Shown: positions 45,801 to 50,595 of the stretch, in pieces
How the letters are laid out: each line of letters begins with the position of its first letter
How positions within the stretch are numbered: the stretch's first letter is position 1
From: Cyrtodaria siliqua
Lineage: Eukaryota > Mollusca > Bivalvia > Adapedonta > Hiatellidae
Direction of reading: 5' to 3'
Length of the DNA stretch: 64,000 nucleotides
NCBI GenBank assembly: GCA_037043455.1
Contig: JAWPHD010008259.1
Location: 53,438 to 117,437 of the forward strand
Made by a program: the position numbers and the translations under genes
The notes under the pieces: model-generated
What the model saw: the letters and a program-made list of their open reading frames with translations, nothing else
Database searches by the model: none
Told to the model about the DNA's origin: nothing

Positions 45801-47024
45801 ACACCACTGACTTCTATTGTGTAGCAAAACACACCATTGACTTCTAATATGTAGCAAAACAAACCACTAACATTTAATATGAACCAAAACACACCGCTGC
45901 TATCTACTATGTACAGAAGAAACACATAATAATGAATGTGAAATAACCTATATACATATTGTTTTATCTTTAGAGAAAATTTAGTAAAAACATTAATGCT
46001 AAACAGGCATTGAACCGAAATGGTAATATTGTAAAGATTGTCTGTAGAGTAGCATTCAAAATATTTTGTTTTGAATTATGACATTTACGGTTATTTTAAT
46101 GAGCTAAAATTATCTTTAAATATTAAGACTATGCATTTTGTGTCATCTTTTCAGGTTTAGGGGTATCGAAATGGGTAATTTATTTTCAAATAAAACTGCG
46201 CGAAAATTGGTACACAAATCTCACTTAACCTACTTACAAGAAATAACACATCCTTTAAACATGGAAGGCATGTCACATGGCTCGTATGCCCGTATTGTGG
46301 ATTTTGAACCGTTATACAGCAAGGACAAGCAACTATTGCTGCTGTCTTCACTTAAATGTGCAGCTTGATACATGGCTCCGAACTCCTCAAGTCGTATGCG
46401 GTCACCATCGGACCAGAACCACTCAGATGTTTTGCCTGCTGTCACAGTATGGTTCGTTGACAGTTGTATCAGCACCGTGGAAGTCAAGTTTTGACCTTCC
46501 ACCACGCCATAGTAACCTTTAATTAAAGGATATTATTGAACATAGTCATTACTCGTACGTTAAATTCGAAATGTTTTGTTTGTACATCTTCATATTAACA
46601 TTTGGTTTTATTATCATGTGCTTGTGTTTAAATCAAAACCCATATTCTGCCAAATACCAGGTAGACTTTGCTGCAACATGTGGTGTACACGTCATATTTA
46701 TACGATATCGCATTCTCGAACTCAGTTATTTTAAGAAAAACAAAATACACGAATTACAATTCTCTGTGATTTTTGACAGCATGTAGAATGTATTTGTTCT
46801 CTAAATAGAGTTTGATAAAAATATCAAGGTTGTCATTTATAGCTTGCTTTAAATACACATACCGTATCTCCAGAGAGTCTCTACAAAGTGTTTCAGAGCA
46901 ACCTTATCCAGTTTCAGGTCCACTGCTCCAGTGTCATTATCACATGTCTCGTTAATGTTGATCACCTTGTGGCAAAGGTTTTCTTCTTTGTAATAAGCAT
47001 ACGTGTTGTCATTCGGACATATTT
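18759..47024 (-). CDS. Adhesion G-protein-coupled receptor gene, C-type lectin/HRM/GAIN/7TM (17 exons, incomplete)
   Basis: Seventeen minus-strand exons with GT-AG borders (one GC-AG) give one receptor. In protein order: C-type lectin domain (47024-46863, 46516-46238); hormone-receptor-type cysteine domain (44778-44674, 43642-43551); GAIN domain (43330-43148, 40157-40083, 39854-39740, 36919-36806, 35676-35589, 34922-34787); GPS (32849-32729); TM1 (30774-30671); TM2 (29540-29438); TM3 (26939-26789); TM4 (26459-26390); TM6 (19686-19557); TM7 (18800-18759). Phases match at every junction except 34787 to 32849, where an exon carrying the first GPS cysteine/tryptophan is expected. TM5 must be one phase 2-2 exon between 26390 and 19686 and was not found. 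The signal peptide and the tail are also missing. The GPS has the HLTNFA core of the autoproteolysis site, so the receptor should act at the plasma membrane as a non-covalent N/C heterodimer. The lectin domain implies glycan or protein ligand recognition. The ligand and G protein are unknown. Confidence 0.87.
18810..19550. other. aGPCR intron, nothing recognised
   Basis: AT-rich intronic sequence between the TM7 and TM6 exons. It contains segments typical of dispersed repeats (GGGCCCTGTTTTATG with an inverted relative GGGGCCC near 19150) but no gene. Confidence 0.5.
19557..19686 (-). CDS. aGPCR exon: TM6
   Basis: Encodes ARMVAVLLPILGCTWVFGVF followed by SVNRDTSNIFQPVFVALNSL. This is the class B2 TM6 signature (L.P..G.TW.FG) running into the extracellular loop and the start of TM7. 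Donor GTAATG at 19556. The acceptor AAATCTAG gives a phase 2 start, as required after a phase 2-2 TM5 exon. Confidence 0.92.
20170..20700. repeat. Cluster of GACCCAATA motifs with inverted halves
   Basis: TATTGGGTC (or CTGGGTC) on the left part (about 20231, 20259, 20388, 20558, 20576) and GACCCAATA on the right (about 20583, 20608, 20625, 20656) make a symmetric cluster, inside the aGPCR TM5/TM6 intron. The left flank has ACTGTGAGTATA paired with TATACTCACAGT (20175-20208). The right edge is a TA-dinucleotide run (20682-20717). It may be a decayed palindromic DNA transposon. Confidence 0.6.
20755..20864. repeat. Long near-perfect hairpin (about 40-bp arms)
   Basis: Left arm 20755-20796 (GGATAGAG, ATGAAG, CTCACCATTACGAAACC) and right arm 20824-20864 (GGTTTCGTAATGGTGA, CTTCAT, CTATCC) are complementary with a few bulges. 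The loop of about 27 nt is G-rich. This is a fold-back element or a hairpin RNA precursor-like structure. The ORF 20718-20939 that covers it is incidental. Confidence 0.85.
21590..23012. repeat. Dispersed bivalve-type repeat block, about 190-bp diverged tandem units
   Basis: Four diverged units each carry TATGTAAGTCTATG-like, a GGACCCAGGGG or GGGGCGGGGCCAAA-like stretch and CATTTGAACAAACTTG-like segments (about 21720, 22320, 22500, 22665). The block ends with TGAGCCTTCGGCTCAGGTGA at about 22990, a hairpin-forming terminus commonly seen in bivalve repeats. 22155-22195 contains a B-box-like GGGTTCAAATCCC on the minus strand. No coding sequence. Confidence 0.7.
23013..24074. other. aGPCR intron, no gene recognised
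   Basis: AT-rich intronic sequence. 23960-24055 is a copy of the dispersed repeat also at 16.85-17.1 kb. No exon with GPCR similarity was seen here. Confidence 0.5.
24075..24190 (+). mobile_element. Penelope-like element, 3'-UTR fragment (opposite orientation)
   Basis: Contains GGTTTGGTGCACGCTAGAACC, then CGTTCCAAGGCGGTA and TTGTCAACC. These are the complements of the PLE 3' region at 28.1-28.2 kb. No coding sequence is retained. Confidence 0.7.
24767..24918. repeat. MITE-like element with perfect 19-bp inverted ends and internal duplication
   Basis: The ends GTGAATAACAGATTTTATT (24767-24785) and AATAAAATCTGTTATTCAC (24900-24918) are exact inverted repeats. Between them a segment of about 50 bp (CTCGAAGTGATCAAACTTC to CTTCGCTG) is present twice in direct orientation, separated by a further copy of the end sequence. 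Confidence 0.85.
24919..26389. other. aGPCR intron (TM4-TM6); TM5 exon expected but not located
   Basis: AT-rich sequence with no confident exon. A minus-strand stretch at about 25486-25565 has hydrophobic readings but the wrong phase, so it is not annotated as TM5. Confidence 0.5.
26390..26459 (-). CDS. aGPCR exon: TM4
   Basis: Acceptor TGTGCAG, donor GTGAGT. Encodes VPAVIVGISLGVTQLEGYGN, matching the class B2 TM4 pattern (.PA.IV.IS). Starts in phase 1, completing a Val codon with the TM3 exon, and ends in phase 2. Confidence 0.9.
26460..26788. other. aGPCR intron (TM3-TM4)
   Basis: Short AT-rich intron without other features. Confidence 0.7.
26789..26939 (-). CDS. aGPCR exon: TM3
   Basis: Acceptor CTTTCAG, donor GTAAGTGA. 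Encodes ALCTSIAALLHYIYLAVFFI then MLAEGLVVFIAVAFPLHKK. This is the family pattern C....A.LLHY..LA.F.WML.EG, with Met in place of the usual Trp-Met pair and the conserved EG retained. The Cys should disulphide-bond to extracellular loop 2. Confidence 0.95.
26940..27954. other. aGPCR intron, dispersed repeats
   Basis: 27450-27870 is related to 10.57-10.92 kb and, inverted, to 40.5-40.85 kb. 27100-27190 has a duplicated GATTTAAGAGACCACC-like motif. No exon. Confidence 0.5.
27955..28862 (-). mobile_element. Penelope-like element, 5'-truncated copy
   Basis: Begins at the shared 3' end (ATAAAAAGATCGGACAGGGA). The ORF 28452-28667 encodes the C-terminal RT segment (KLRKILGHDHFHTIF, RTACLVVDPFTVRHY) nearly identical to 53583-53798. 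Coding similarity continues with frameshifts to 28862. It sits in a GPCR intron on the same strand as the gene. Confidence 0.88.
28863..29437. other. aGPCR intron, nothing recognised
   Basis: AT-rich intron sequence between the PLE fragment and the TM2 exon. Confidence 0.5.
29438..29540 (-). CDS. aGPCR exon: TM2
   Basis: Acceptor TTACAG and donor GTAAATG. Encodes KFMKSDTNLLTVILCVLLLL then GYVVFIAGVTQTSPK. This fits the family TM2 pattern (N L...L...L L..F..G). Phases 2 to 0 match the neighbours. Its acceptor lies in a 46-bp unit present three times. Confidence 0.9.
29534..29669. repeat. 46-bp direct repeat, three copies, spanning the TM2 exon acceptor
   Basis: CATGAATCTG(T/C)AATGAGACGG and following bases recur at 29534, 29580 and 29626. 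On the gene strand each copy carries a CAG-ATTCATG acceptor-like site, so the 3' splice site of the TM2 exon is present in triplicate. Confidence 0.85.
29832..30153. repeat. 33-bp minisatellite array (about 9 copies)
   Basis: Unit AACTCAATGACAGTAAGTCC plus GCAGTGTACCACA, one unit truncated near 29915. The open frames on both strands arise because 33 is divisible by three; they are not called genes. Confidence 0.92.
30154..30670. other. aGPCR intron
   Basis: No exon. 30320-30360 has a B-box-like GCGGGTTCGAGAC but no convincing A-box. Confidence 0.5.
30671..30774 (-). CDS. aGPCR exon: TM1
   Basis: Acceptor TTTTAG, donor GTAAGC. Encodes PPETEKILILLSYIGCGVSM then LFLVITLVLNAMFWK. This matches the family TM1 pattern (L..ITY.G...S...L). 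Phase 0 start follows the GPS exon directly, as expected for a receptor with the GPS about 20 residues before TM1. Confidence 0.92.
30880..31030. repeat. Dispersed repeat fragment (TTAAGTTATGCTCTGGACAAG type)
   Basis: Related, in either orientation, to 4060-4215 and about 32390-32450. Non-coding. Confidence 0.6.
31090..31945. repeat. Three diverged tandem units of about 270-290 bp
   Basis: Each unit has a C-rich block (ending CCCCAGGG or CCCCCGGGCACC), then TTAAATAATAAATCATTT-like, TATCTTTTATAGA-like and AAGTTATGTGCAA segments, then TTTGACCCC. A pure C tract lies at about 31449-31468. Within the GPS/TM1 intron; non-coding. Confidence 0.75.
32140..32290 (+). repeat. Single copy of the hairpin repeat family (diverged)
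   Basis: GGCTAGAGGGCGTGAGCGGT and the following bases correspond to the 278-bp family. The first hairpin is TGAGCGGTAG paired with CTACCGCTCA (10 bp), with different bases from the other copies but the same pairing. Confidence 0.75.
32291..32728. other. aGPCR intron
   Basis: AT-rich intron with a dispersed-repeat fragment near 32.4 kb. No exon. Confidence 0.5.
32729..32849 (-). CDS. aGPCR exon: GPS motif
   Basis: Acceptor CTTTTCAG, donor GTAAGT. Encodes NGTGAWSTDGCVKTFSNQTL then TLCECNHLTNFALLISPAHP. The W....GC, C.C and HLTNFA elements are those of the GPCR proteolysis site; cleavage would fall between Leu and Thr of HLT. The reading requires a phase 2 start, which does not match the last GAIN exon found, so one short exon with the preceding C..W is missing. 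Confidence 0.95.
32910..33105. repeat. Degenerate tandem repeat of about 29 bp (six copies)
   Basis: Units like TCATAATTTCTCAGTGTGTG followed by TTCATCAG, strongly diverged. Intronic. Confidence 0.75.
33419..34432. repeat. 40-bp minisatellite array (about 25 copies)
   Basis: Unit GGGCGGTATACTTACAATGC plus TTTGCTGTTCCAGTATGCAA. On the gene (minus) strand most units contain GTAAGTATAC, a consensus 5' splice site. On the plus strand they contain CTGTTCCAG, an acceptor-like string. Three units have a 3-bp insertion (CAGTAGTATG). The ORFs up to 217 aa over this array arise from repeat periodicity (40 bp rotates frame) and are not genes. Confidence 0.95.
34433..34786. other. aGPCR intron
   Basis: AT-rich intron between the minisatellite and a GAIN exon; no feature. 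Confidence 0.6.
34787..34922 (-). CDS. aGPCR exon: GAIN domain, subdomain B
   Basis: Acceptor TTTACAG, donor GTACGT. Encodes DSKYVSKGDTETTNYINSQV then ISLQLFPETPKILTPSLKIK and FHVFN. The NS.VIS..L.P.......L...I.F.... pattern is that of the last GAIN strands before the GPS. Starts with one base completing a codon from the 35589 exon. Confidence 0.88.
34923..35588. other. aGPCR intron
   Basis: Intron; 35095-35115 has (GAATGAAT)n. Nothing else recognised. Confidence 0.6.
35589..35676 (-). CDS. aGPCR exon: GAIN domain
   Basis: Acceptor CCCTTTCAG, donor GTATGT. Encodes DVKVVTSSKSFAGLLYKDLS then KAIPQRLET. The LLYK.L segment is a common GAIN feature. Phase 1 in and 2 out match the neighbouring exons. 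Confidence 0.85.
35677..36805. other. aGPCR intron
   Basis: No exon or gene. 36480-36615 carries an inverted fragment of the dispersed repeat seen at 16.9 and 24.0 kb (ending GTCACGCTACGCCCCTGGCAG). Confidence 0.55.
36806..36919 (-). CDS. aGPCR exon: GAIN domain
   Basis: Acceptor TTATTGTAG, donor GTAATT. Encodes ALQFGVVKNESDIEFPPGGF then TWQNTSTSSLFLKIDALK. The pattern of a beta strand followed by a loop and FP..... is typical of GAIN subdomain B. Phase 1 on both sides. Confidence 0.85.
37130..38850. repeat. 75-bp minisatellite array (about 16 good copies plus degenerate flanks)
   Basis: Core array 37540-38690. The unit is itself a dimer of two related half-units of about 37 bp: CACACTTCTGGACGTAAAAC plus ATAACAATTGGAAATGTC, and CACACTTCTGACGTACACAA plus TAACAATGGTCCGTGTA. 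Flanks (37140-37500 and 38690-38850) hold older monomers containing ACTTCGGACGTACTA-like sequence. Since 75 is divisible by 3, four long overlapping minus-strand ORFs (up to 264 aa) result; they have no start context or domain and are rejected as genes. Confidence 0.93.
38985..39585. repeat. 40-bp minisatellite array (about 15 copies)
   Basis: Unit ACGCATACACCGTGTAAGTT plus ATGTTGCCAGACGAATTGCT. Unrelated in sequence to the 40-bp array at 33.4 kb. Directly adjoins the GAIN exon intron. Confidence 0.93.
39740..39854 (-). CDS. aGPCR exon: GAIN domain, subdomain A
   Basis: Acceptor TTCCAACAG, donor GTTTGT. Encodes EQQGAEQFLNTVDKYVSAFV then SLLSANETDLGLISKPNL. This helical segment (....LL..V......) resembles GAIN subdomain A. 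Phase 0 to 1. The longer ORF to 39570 is read-through into the intron. Confidence 0.8.
40083..40157 (-). CDS. aGPCR exon: GAIN domain, subdomain A
   Basis: Acceptor CTTTTAG, donor GTATGT. Encodes NFLNVANFLVDPERNGPKWE then SRIQT. The NFL.V.N.L......W pattern is characteristic of the adhesion-GPCR GAIN N-terminal helices. Phase 0-0. Confidence 0.9.
40158..41149. other. aGPCR intron, dispersed repeats
   Basis: 40355-40425 has a tRNA-like A-box (TAGCTCAACTGG, minus strand) but a poor B-box. 40500-40850 is an inverted relative of 10.57-10.92 kb. No exon. Confidence 0.5.
41150..42255. repeat. 46-bp minisatellite array interrupted by a 640-bp insertion
   Basis: Unit TTTGAATAAACTGACTTCTC plus TAGTCAACATGGTTTGTACT and GAAGTG, six to seven copies at 41150-41449 and about four at 42095-42255. 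The insertion 41450-42094 interrupts a unit. Confidence 0.9.
41450..42094 (+). mobile_element. Insertion within minisatellite, Penelope-related
   Basis: 640 bp of unrelated sequence splits the 46-bp array. It contains ACTGACCGTTCCAAGTCGGTA (about 41922), close to the CCGTTCCAAGGCGGTA segment of the PLE 3' region, suggesting a diverged PLE subfamily. It has no recognisable coding sequence. Confidence 0.5.
42256..43147. other. aGPCR intron with repeat fragments
   Basis: 42415-42475 resembles part of the PLE 3' region (GGAACAGTCAG, GGTCGCTGGGGTT, TTCTAGG). 42545-42655 is a diverged copy of the 278-bp hairpin family. No exon. Confidence 0.55.
43148..43330 (-). CDS. aGPCR exon: start of GAIN domain
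   Basis: Acceptor TTTTTCAG, donor GTAAGT. Encodes LDNGTISSENAVDQLSELTD then NLTDTTKTPVYIGDLLKFAS and ILDKAAGSLTQNITNATATA. Amphipathic helices with several N-glycosylation sequons, as in GAIN subdomain A. Phase 0-0. Confidence 0.88.
43551..43642 (-). CDS. aGPCR exon: second half of hormone-receptor-type domain
   Basis: Acceptor CTTGTAG, donor GTAAAG. Encodes GLVTRECTKLGEYKLPFYNC then TLDILNDIGEE. The G.....C......Y..P.....C pattern is the C-terminal part of the HRM fold. Phase 1 to 0. Confidence 0.82.
43945..44570 (-). mobile_element. Penelope-like element fragment, RT region
   Basis: Minus-strand similarity to the RT palm of the 53-56 kb copy: IFVRYGTTVYGQIVFIPI (ORF 44300-44563) corresponds to the segment just before the RT motif, but the following catalytic segment is mutated. 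The 43945-44240 part matches the HLDGDVPRA and ISKIYDKRD region with frameshifts. Both ends are truncated. Confidence 0.82.
44674..44778 (-). CDS. aGPCR exon: first half of hormone-receptor-type domain
   Basis: Acceptor ATTGTAG; donor is GCAAGT, a GC-AG type site. Encodes PLKFCEENKDTYGFVWNFTE then GGKVLHTSCRDGYKG. The C....D.YG..W..T..G......C..G layout is that of HRM domains. Phase 1 in, 1 out. Confidence 0.82.
45075..45245 (+). mobile_element. Penelope-like element, 3'-end fragment (plus orientation)
   Basis: Contains CATTGACCGTTCCAAGGCGG, TGTTTGTGATGTCTTATTTG and ends CTGTTCGATTTTTATATCTA. This is the exact reverse of the 10.3 and 11.5 kb 3' ends. Confidence 0.85.
45408..45915. repeat. 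30-bp minisatellite array (about 16 copies)
   Basis: Unit about TATGTAGCAAAACACACCAC plus TGACTTCTAT. The left third is more diverged (TATGTACCAAAACACA...). In the intron between the lectin and HRM exons. The ORFs are periodicity artefacts. Confidence 0.9.
46238..46516 (-). CDS. aGPCR exon: C-type lectin domain, second half
   Basis: Acceptor TTAATTAAAG, donor GTAAGT. Encodes SEWFWSDGDRIRLEEF and, later, CLSLLYNGSKSTIRAYEPCD then MPSMFKGCVIS. The W.WSDG segment, the C-terminal C.......C spacing and the final C are typical of the C-type lectin fold. The W.D.......EPN-type calcium motifs are not clearly preserved, so calcium-dependent sugar binding is uncertain. Phase 1 in and 1 out. Confidence 0.88.
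46863..47024 (-). CDS. aGPCR exon: C-type lectin domain, first half
   Basis: Acceptor TTAATAAG, donor GTATGTG. Encodes PNDNTYAYYKEENLCHKVIN then INETCDNDTGAVDLKLDKVA and LKHFVETLWRY. The C....YY...N.C.......C...G..L.....A...F pattern is the N-terminal half of a C-type lectin domain. Ends in phase 1, joining the 46516 exon through a Gly codon. The preceding signal-peptide exon is not found before the Polinton. Confidence 0.87.
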
Positions 47025-47590
47025 CTTATTAAGAGAAATATTAAAACAAATATCAATACAGTTTATTTGTTATGAGATGGAAAGTAAAAAAAGCATATGA
47101 TTTAGATATAACTGATTCAAATTACAATTTCATGAGCAGATCCAGTAAATGACATGTGGGTATGTAGTGTTGGGGTCACACACAGATCAAAAACATGTTG
47201 GGGGGTCAATATACAAGTTTTAAAATATCAAATAGTATTGGGGGTATATGTAGAAACTTAAATAGTATGTTACGTTGCTACTTTGCTGATAACATGTTGA
47301 TATATATGTATTCTGGGGTTTCTGGCTCAAATCTCTCGTTTCACTCGAGTTTGATCCAGAAACGCCCAAAATACATATATATGAAAAACTCCTACCACAA
47401 GGTGCTGAAATAAGCTGAGCCAGAGTTATATTCTGAGATTTTTTAATAAAAGTTGATTTGTTATTAAATTTACACCCAAATCAACGAATAAACACGAAAT
47501 CAACAAAATATGAAAATCATAGTATTTGATTCTCCGAGCTTGAATACAAAGGTGGTGGATCATACTCAAACACATTACTAAAACTATCAA
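47025..47590. other. Boundary between receptor gene and Polinton; hairpin at 47300-47382
   Basis: No ORF of note. 47300-47382 forms an imperfect hairpin with arms of about 33 bp (TATATATGTATT to GTTTCTGG against CCAGAAA to AATACATATATA). The left end of the Polinton must lie in this interval. A terminal inverted repeat cannot be confirmed because the right end is outside the window. Confidence 0.55.
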
Positions 47591-48166
47591 TCACACACTT
47601 TTTAGACTTTTTGTAAGGTTGTCATTGCTTCCTTTCTTCCCTACTCCACTAGTTCTTTTTTTTTGAACTTCACTAATTTCAGCTTTCTTTTTGGTGTCCT
47701 GTTTCAAACTATAATATTTATCCAACTCATCCAAAATCAACTTAAACTCTTGCTCAGATATCTGTGCGTCACTTAATGCTTTTGAAGCAAATTTTTTATG
47801 CTATTCAACTTAGACTCTGCCAATGTTTTTATTTCATAATGTTTTTGAGCTTTTGAATTAAGCTTGCGTCTAATAAAATTAATACAAACACCTGTAGCTC
47901 CACATACTGTTGCTGCTATTCCCAAAGGTAACAAAACAGGAACAATAAATCCAATCCCAGCCATAATAACACCTGCAGATATTAAGGTTGTGTCAATTCC
48001 ATCTGTGATATTAATACCACGTTTATATTTGTTTATAAAGAGACCTGCGTGTGTCTCGCTCTGTAATTAACTTCTGTTCAATCTCTGAAATCTTTTGTAA
48101 TCTAAAATTCTGTCCGTTTTCCACCGGCAACTCAGGATATAAACTTGGTGCTGTCGGTTGCTTCAT
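47591..48166 (-). pseudogene. Conserved Polinton small hydrophobic protein
   Basis: Starts at an ATG at 48166 (MKQPTAPSLYPELP). The N-terminal 40 residues are polar and helical. A glycine-rich hydrophobic hairpin (IGFIVPVLLPLGIAA...) follows. A C-terminal helical region after a frameshift ends ISEQEFKLILDELDKYYSLK and a Lys-rich tail. Frameshifts occur at about 48050 and about 47800. I recognise the layout as one of the uncharacterised proteins that recur in animal Polintons; a membrane or virion role is inferred from the hydrophobic hairpin. First of three minus-strand genes at the left end. Confidence 0.75.
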
Positions 48167-48187
48167 TTTTTTTTTAATAATAAAAAG

Positions 48188-48685
48188 TTAAATTAATTCA
48201 ATTAATAATGACGCCACCGTATTTATAGCGGTAGCGTCGGCAATCTTGCATACAAAGCTAATGACAGAACCAGCACTAATATCCAAAGGTCTATCAAAGT
48301 TATCGTGGTTGCGCGGGATGATGTGAAGCGTTATTCCATAATTTGGTTTTTCAATATCATTAACAGAGACTACTACAGATACGTCACCAACTAATCGTTC
48401 ACTCGCCAAACCTATTCCCATAATACGCCCACGGCGTGTCATTACATACCCCACATGTGTTTCTGCTCCGCCATTACCAAATGAGAGTACTCTACCCAAT
48501 GCAAGTGGGCCCTTAGCCTCTGCAAATATTGTAATAATCCCATATTTAAGATTATCAACTTTATCTGTTATTTGTTTGAATTGGTTAACAATAGGCACAA
48601 CTCGCCTATGTAAATCTTGAACATTATTTTTCAAAGTCTCCAAATCTTTTTTCCCCACAGGTTTTGTTGCCCCAAATATACTCAT
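48188..48685 (-). CDS. Polinton fibre-like structural protein candidate (165 aa, intact)
   Basis: Intact frame. Residues about 10-50 (KDLETLKNNVQDLHRRVVPI then VNQFKQITDKVDNLKYG) are a heptad-containing helix. Residues 55-165 are beta-rich with alternating Gly (LGRVLSFGNGG, RIMGIGL) and lack Cys clusters or enzymatic motifs. A coiled stalk followed by a beta head suggests a trimeric fibre or spike-like virion protein, but this is inference from layout. It is one of only three fully open Polinton genes here. AT-rich leader TTTTTTATTAAAAAAAAC precedes the start. Confidence 0.65.
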   Translation of the reverse strand: MSIFGATKPVGKKDLETLKNNVQDLHRRVVPIVNQFKQITDKVDNLKYGIITIFAEAKGPLALGRVLSFGNGGAETHVGYVMTRRGRIMGIGLASERLVGDVSVVVSVNDIEKPNYGITLHIIPRNHDNFDRPLDISAGSVISFVCKIADATAINTVASLLIELI

Positions 48686-48716
48686 TGTTTTTTTATTAAA
48701 AAAAACATATATAATT

Positions 48717-49354
48717 TTAAATAAATTCTAAAACGCAACTCATAGGTAAACCGTGATTATCTATCTTGTTGCCATGCTCATCTCTGTCTTCTATTTTCAA
48801 TTCAGAAATTGTACCATTTGAAAGAGTGATATTCAGGATAAAAACGTGTATATACAATATCCCCAAACTGCTTATTTACCACAGGTATAACCCCTCTAAT
48901 AGTGCTTGGCAAACCATTGAAATAATTACTACTCGTATTAACTTGTTCCAGATGAACATATAGTTGTTTATAAGGAGCTAAATCAATTGATTGTTTTCCA
49001 ATATGAGTACCTTTCACCACCCATTCCCTTTCCTTGAATCCCAGCATTTTTGAAATACCGCTTGATAATCGTATCTCTGTTGACATCTCTAAAGATGCTA
49101 TACCATTCTGCGTATCAACGGTTAGGGTAATAAACAGTGCTTTAAATATATTTGCCAACTGTTGAAAGTCATAGAGTCCATCTGGTATACAATATGTTTG
49201 GTTTGGTACTTTTTTTTATGGCTTTATGAATAATATTATACCAACCGATAGTGTATGTAAAACTTTTTAGTCCAACGCGCTTAGTTCCATCTCTATTATC
49301 GATATACTGTTGTAAATTAATAGCGTTGTCTATGTTTGAAATTGTATGAAACAT
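48717..49354 (-). pseudogene. Polinton small beta-rich capsid-type protein (candidate penton/minor capsid)
   Basis: Three consecutive frames: 49354-49169 (MFHTISNIDNAINLQQYIDN), 49158-48802 (IRLSSGISKMLGFKE; LYVHLEQVNTSSNYFNGLPS; GVIPVVNKQFGDIVY) and a tail to the TAA at 48717 (NHGLPMSCVLEFI). Frameshifts lie near 49160 and 48810. The second piece resembles the beta-sandwich protein found next to capsid genes in animal Polintons. I infer a minor capsid (possibly penton) role. Not functional as read. Confidence 0.65.
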
Positions 49355-49391
49355 TTTTTTTCAATATATATATAAAAAAATACAAATAAAA

Positions 49392-49954
49392 ATGATTTCT
49401 AAAGAATTCAAATATAGCTCAGATGCTCACTACAATTCAAGTACTTTCAGCAAAAAAGTGATAGATATAATAAATCAAAACATAGTCATTACATCAAACG
49501 GTAAAGGCTTTAAAGCATCATTCCCCAATGTCTTTGAAAAATACAAACTCTCATACGTCAAATCAGATGCTATAGTCCAAAGCCGGGGAACAGATTGGAT
49601 GTCATTTTGGCAGAACCAGTTGAATTTTGCTATTTGCTGTGCGACAACTGGGTGTGGCATTTATTTCAACAATCATCTGAAAGCTGATGCCCTGATTGGT
49701 TCGTTATTTCGATTTCATGTCTATTACCAAGTCAGAAGAATAGTATTTGAGATGAGTGTAGCAATGCCGCAAGACTCAAATGGAATGCGTTTAGTCACAC
49801 ATATAACCGAAACGCATACGAGAGAATATGCAAGGAGTTTAACGTTGATATTTATGCTGACTGGAGACAGAAACAAAGCTATAATGATGGTCTAGGAACA
49901 ATTTATAATTATTGGACACATATTGGTAATCATCCTTTGATAAATTCTATATAA
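49392..49954 (+). pseudogene. Conserved Polinton protein, unknown function (upstream of pair)
   Basis: Starts at ATG 49392 after an AT-rich spacer divergent from the previous gene. Alpha-rich with a cysteine-containing core (LNFAICCATTGCGIYF) and LIGSLFRFHVYYQVRRI. A one-base frameshift near 49783 moves the remaining 57 codons (YERICKEF, NYWTHIGNHPL) to another frame that ends at TAA 49952. I recognise it as a recurrent Polinton neighbour of the next gene; its function is not known to me. Confidence 0.7.
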
Positions 49955-49964
49955 CAACAAAACG

Positions 49965-50595
49965 ATGAGTTTTACAGTCTATGAGAGTGATAAAACATAT
50001 CACATTGACTACATAGCACAAGGATCTGAGGCTGACAATAGTTGGTCTACTTTTATACTAGATAGTTCATCTGGTTTTACAAGAGCTGGAGTAGAACGCA
50101 TCAATGACAGCATAAGAACATACTGCTGGGCAATTCTTGGCTCACAATCACAAACAAGAACAGATATACTTGGAACTTGAACGGCATTTGATGCTCAAAA
50201 ACAATTTCTGGCAAATGTAGAGGACGCAATAAACAGCCCCATTGACTTGCCCAGTCAAATTTCAAGGTATGAAAACACTCTAAAATATGCAAGAAGTAAA
50301 GTAAATTACAATAATGAAATTGTAATAGCAACCGATGCGCAAGCATTAGGATTGAATAATGATGTGAATGTAAAACCAGTACCACCAAAATGTTTTCAAC
50401 CTTTTCAACGCACCACAACAAAGAAATTTCTGCCGGAACATCCTGACTTTGATAAATCATCGATACATAAAAATGTGGGACATGTGGAACAAGAGATGAA
50501 AAAAATAGCGATTGAACACGAAGATAACAAAACATCTATAACTGTTGGTTATAGTAATAGGTCTTGCTGCATTACTTATTTACGAGATTTACTGA
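49965..50595 (+). pseudogene. Conserved Polinton protein, unknown function, C-terminal TM (downstream of pair)
   Basis: ATG 10 bp after the previous stop. Contains FILDSSSGFTRAGVERINDS then IRTYCWAILGSQSQTRTDIL. An in-frame TGA at 50178 follows. The frame then continues with FDAQKQFLANVEDAINSPID and EIVIATDAQALGLN. A frameshift near 50540 leads into a short hydrophobic C-terminus (LVIVIGLAALLIYEIY), likely a membrane anchor. It ends tail-to-tail with, and overlaps by 20 bp, the minus-strand coiled-coil gene. Possibly a virion-associated membrane protein (inference). Confidence 0.7.
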
